Origin: Prevotella sp.
GTDB lineage: Bacteria > Bacteroidota > Bacteroidia > Bacteroidales > Bacteroidaceae
Reading direction: 5' to 3'
Length of the DNA: 5,946 nucleotides
Assembly: GCA_017424205.1 (NCBI GenBank)
Contig: JAFPAS010000059.1
Coordinates: forward strand, 1-5,946
Shown: piece by piece, positions 4,617 through 5,946 of the stretch
How positions within the stretch are numbered: position 1 is the first letter of the stretch
Layout: each line of letters begins with the position of its first letter
The notes under the pieces: generated by a model
What the model was told of the DNA's origin: nothing
Seen by the model: the letters and a program-made list of their open reading frames with translations, nothing else
Database searches by the model: none
Program-made: the position numbers and the translations under genes

Positions 4617-5946
4617 CATACTGCTGACAGTGTGCTCATGTCGTGACGACGAATATATATACCCTATGCAGGACGATGTTATCGGCCAGCAGACACATGG
4701 TGCAGGTTGGACAGGCATGTATGTGCTTAACGAGGGAAATATGGGGTCAAACAAGTGTACGGTGGACTATCTTGATCTTTCTTCTGTTGACGGACAAATA
4801 CATTATCAACGTAATATATTTGCGGCAAGAAACCCTTCGACAGTGAAGGAACTGGGCGATGTGGGAAACGACATGAAGATATATGGCTCACGTCTGTGGA
4901 TTGTGGTTAATTGTTCTAATAAGGTTGAGGTGTGTAGCGCTGACTCTTGTCGCCGCATTGCACAGATTAATATCCCCAACTGCCGATATCTTGCCTTCGA
5001 TGGCCGTTATGCCTTCGTGTCTTCTTATGTCGGACCTGTACAGTCTTCCACATCTTCACAGTTGGGCAGAGTGTACAAAATTGACACCCTGACCCTTGAG
5101 AAGGTCGACTCTGTTGTTGTGGGTTACCAGCCGGAGGAAATGGCTGTAGCAGACGGAAAGCTTTATGTGGCAAACTCTGGAGGATACCGGCAGCCAGTAT
5201 ATGACAATACCGTGTCGGTTGTAGATATCGCCACCATGACAGAAGAACGGCAGATTCGTGTGGCAGACAACCTGCATCGTGTGCGCAAAGACCGATACGG
5301 ACAGTTATGGGTCAGCAGTCGTGGCAATAAACGTGATGTTGCACCACGCCTCTATTGGCTTTATCCAGACGAGGCAGGAGTGATGCGTGTCGGAGGAAGT
5401 ATTGATGCCGCTGTTTCTGATATGTGCATCGTGGGCGACTCTCTCTATTATGTTGGTACGACTTACAACGAACTGACTATGACCTCCAGTCGCAGCATGG
5501 GCATTATAAACGTGGCAACGCGTCAGCCTGTCGAGACAACGCTGTTTGCTGCGCCGCAGATTCAGCAGATGACAAGACCATACGCTATTACTGTCAATCC
5601 TTATGACAAATCGTTTTTCCTGACTGACGCTAAGAACTATGTCTCAAGCGGAGAACTGCTGCATTTCGCTGCTGATGGAACCTTCCTATGGAAGACGCAA
5701 ACGGGTGATATACCATCGTGCATGGCTTTCGCTGACGGAGCAGTAGCAGCACCTCCAGTTGTCACTCCTCCTGTTTCGCAACACGACTCGCGCTACATAC
5801 TTGCAGTCGATGAGTATGTGCCGGCACCAGGGCAGCATGTCAATATGCTTCCGATGTATTCAGACGGTGATACGGCTGACGATATGGTGCGGAAATGTAC
5901 AGAAGCTATCGCAAACAACCGTCGCGGAATGGTAACGCTGGGTGCC
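4549..5946 (+). CDS. btuG: BtuG-like surface beta-propeller lipoprotein with C-terminal fusion domain (3' truncated by window)
   Basis: An open frame of 466 codons runs from ATGATG (4549-4554) to the window end without a stop. The signal peptide has a core of about residues 18-28 (ILICSILLTV) and lipobox V-C-S-C, with probable lipidation at Cys31 (counting from 4549). RDDE follows, an acidic surface-export signal. Residues of about 54-398 form YncE/DUF5074-like propeller repeats: YVLNEGNMGSN, LWIVVNCSNKVEV, YAFVSSYV, LYVANSGGY then DNTVSVVDIATM, LWVSSRGN, FFLTDAKNY. In Bacteroides, BtuG binds B12 tightly at the cell surface and works with BtuB; the position directly after btuB supports the same role here. 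After a Pro-rich linker (about 400-411) a second domain starts with YVPAPGQHVNMLP (423-435) and is cut off. The start lies inside btuB; an in-frame TAA at 4525 rules out an earlier one. A TTG at 4606 would leave no positively charged signal-peptide N-terminus. Confidence 0.8.
   Translation, partial: MMSFSTTLCQSATALFRSILICSILLTVCSCRDDEYIYPMQDDVIGQQTHGAGWTGMYVLNEGNMGSNKCTVDYLDLSSVDGQIHYQRNIFAARNPSTVKELGDVGNDMKIYGSRLWIVVNCSNKVEVCSADSCRRIAQINIPNCRYLAFDGRYAFVSSYVGPVQSSTSSQLGRVYKIDTLTLEKVDSVVVGYQPEEMAVADGKLYVANSGGYRQPVYDNTVSVVDIATMTEERQIRVADNLHRVRKDRYGQLWVSSRGNKRDVAPRLYWLYPDEAGVMRVGGSIDAAVSDMCIVGDSLYYVGTTYNELTMTSSRSMGIINVATRQPVETTLFAAPQIQQMTRPYAITVNPYDKSFFLTDAKNYVSSGELLHFAADGTFLWKTQTGDIPSCMAFADGAVAAPPVVTPPVSQHDSRYILAVDEYVPAPGQHVNMLPMYSDGDTADDMVRKCTEAIANNRRGMVTLGA

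Noticed and set aside
4643..4846. 67-codon plus-strand frame after btuB
   Set aside because: It is out of frame with the long btuG-like frame, which shows a lipoprotein signal and propeller motifs over the same bases.

Overview
The window looks like chromosomal DNA of a Bacteroidales bacterium, probably Prevotellaceae or a close relative. The signs are a Bacteroidetes-type promoter (TTG, 20 bases, TACCTTTG), an absence of strong Shine-Dalgarno sequences, lipoproteins with an acidic stretch right after the lipid-anchored cysteine (surface-export signal), and gene families typical of that phylum. All recognisable genes are on the + strand. No mobile element, tRNA, rRNA or CRISPR array was seen.

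Positions 1-1122 hold a small regulatory membrane module: the last 21 codons of one DUF2975-type membrane protein (cut by the window start), a complete DUF2975-like membrane protein, and a 67-residue YozG-type HTH regulator. A perfect 19-bp hairpin with U-tract (1065-1122) closes this unit.

Positions 1180-5946 form a cobalamin (vitamin B12) uptake operon. A promoter at 1180-1210 feeds a long leader with a cobalamin riboswitch (about 1220-1412) and a terminator-like hairpin (1516-1572). Then come a DUF4465 surface lipoprotein (1656-2390), a 213-bp spacer packed with short tandem repeats and a palindrome, a BtuB-like TonB-dependent receptor (2604-4616), and a BtuG-like surface lipoprotein (4549 to beyond the window end). 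The last gene begins inside btuB with a 68-nt overlap. Its product is a beta-propeller followed by a Pro-rich linker and the beginning of a second domain.

Proposed working model: when cobalamin is scarce the riboswitch lets the operon be expressed. The BtuG-like lipoprotein captures cobamides at the cell surface and passes them to BtuB, which imports them with TonB energy. The DUF4465 lipoprotein, first behind the riboswitch, is a candidate accessory cobamide-binding or complex-forming component. The most interesting points are the DUF4465 protein's place in the operon, the propeller fusion, the btuB/btuG overlap and the structured spacer between the first two operon genes.
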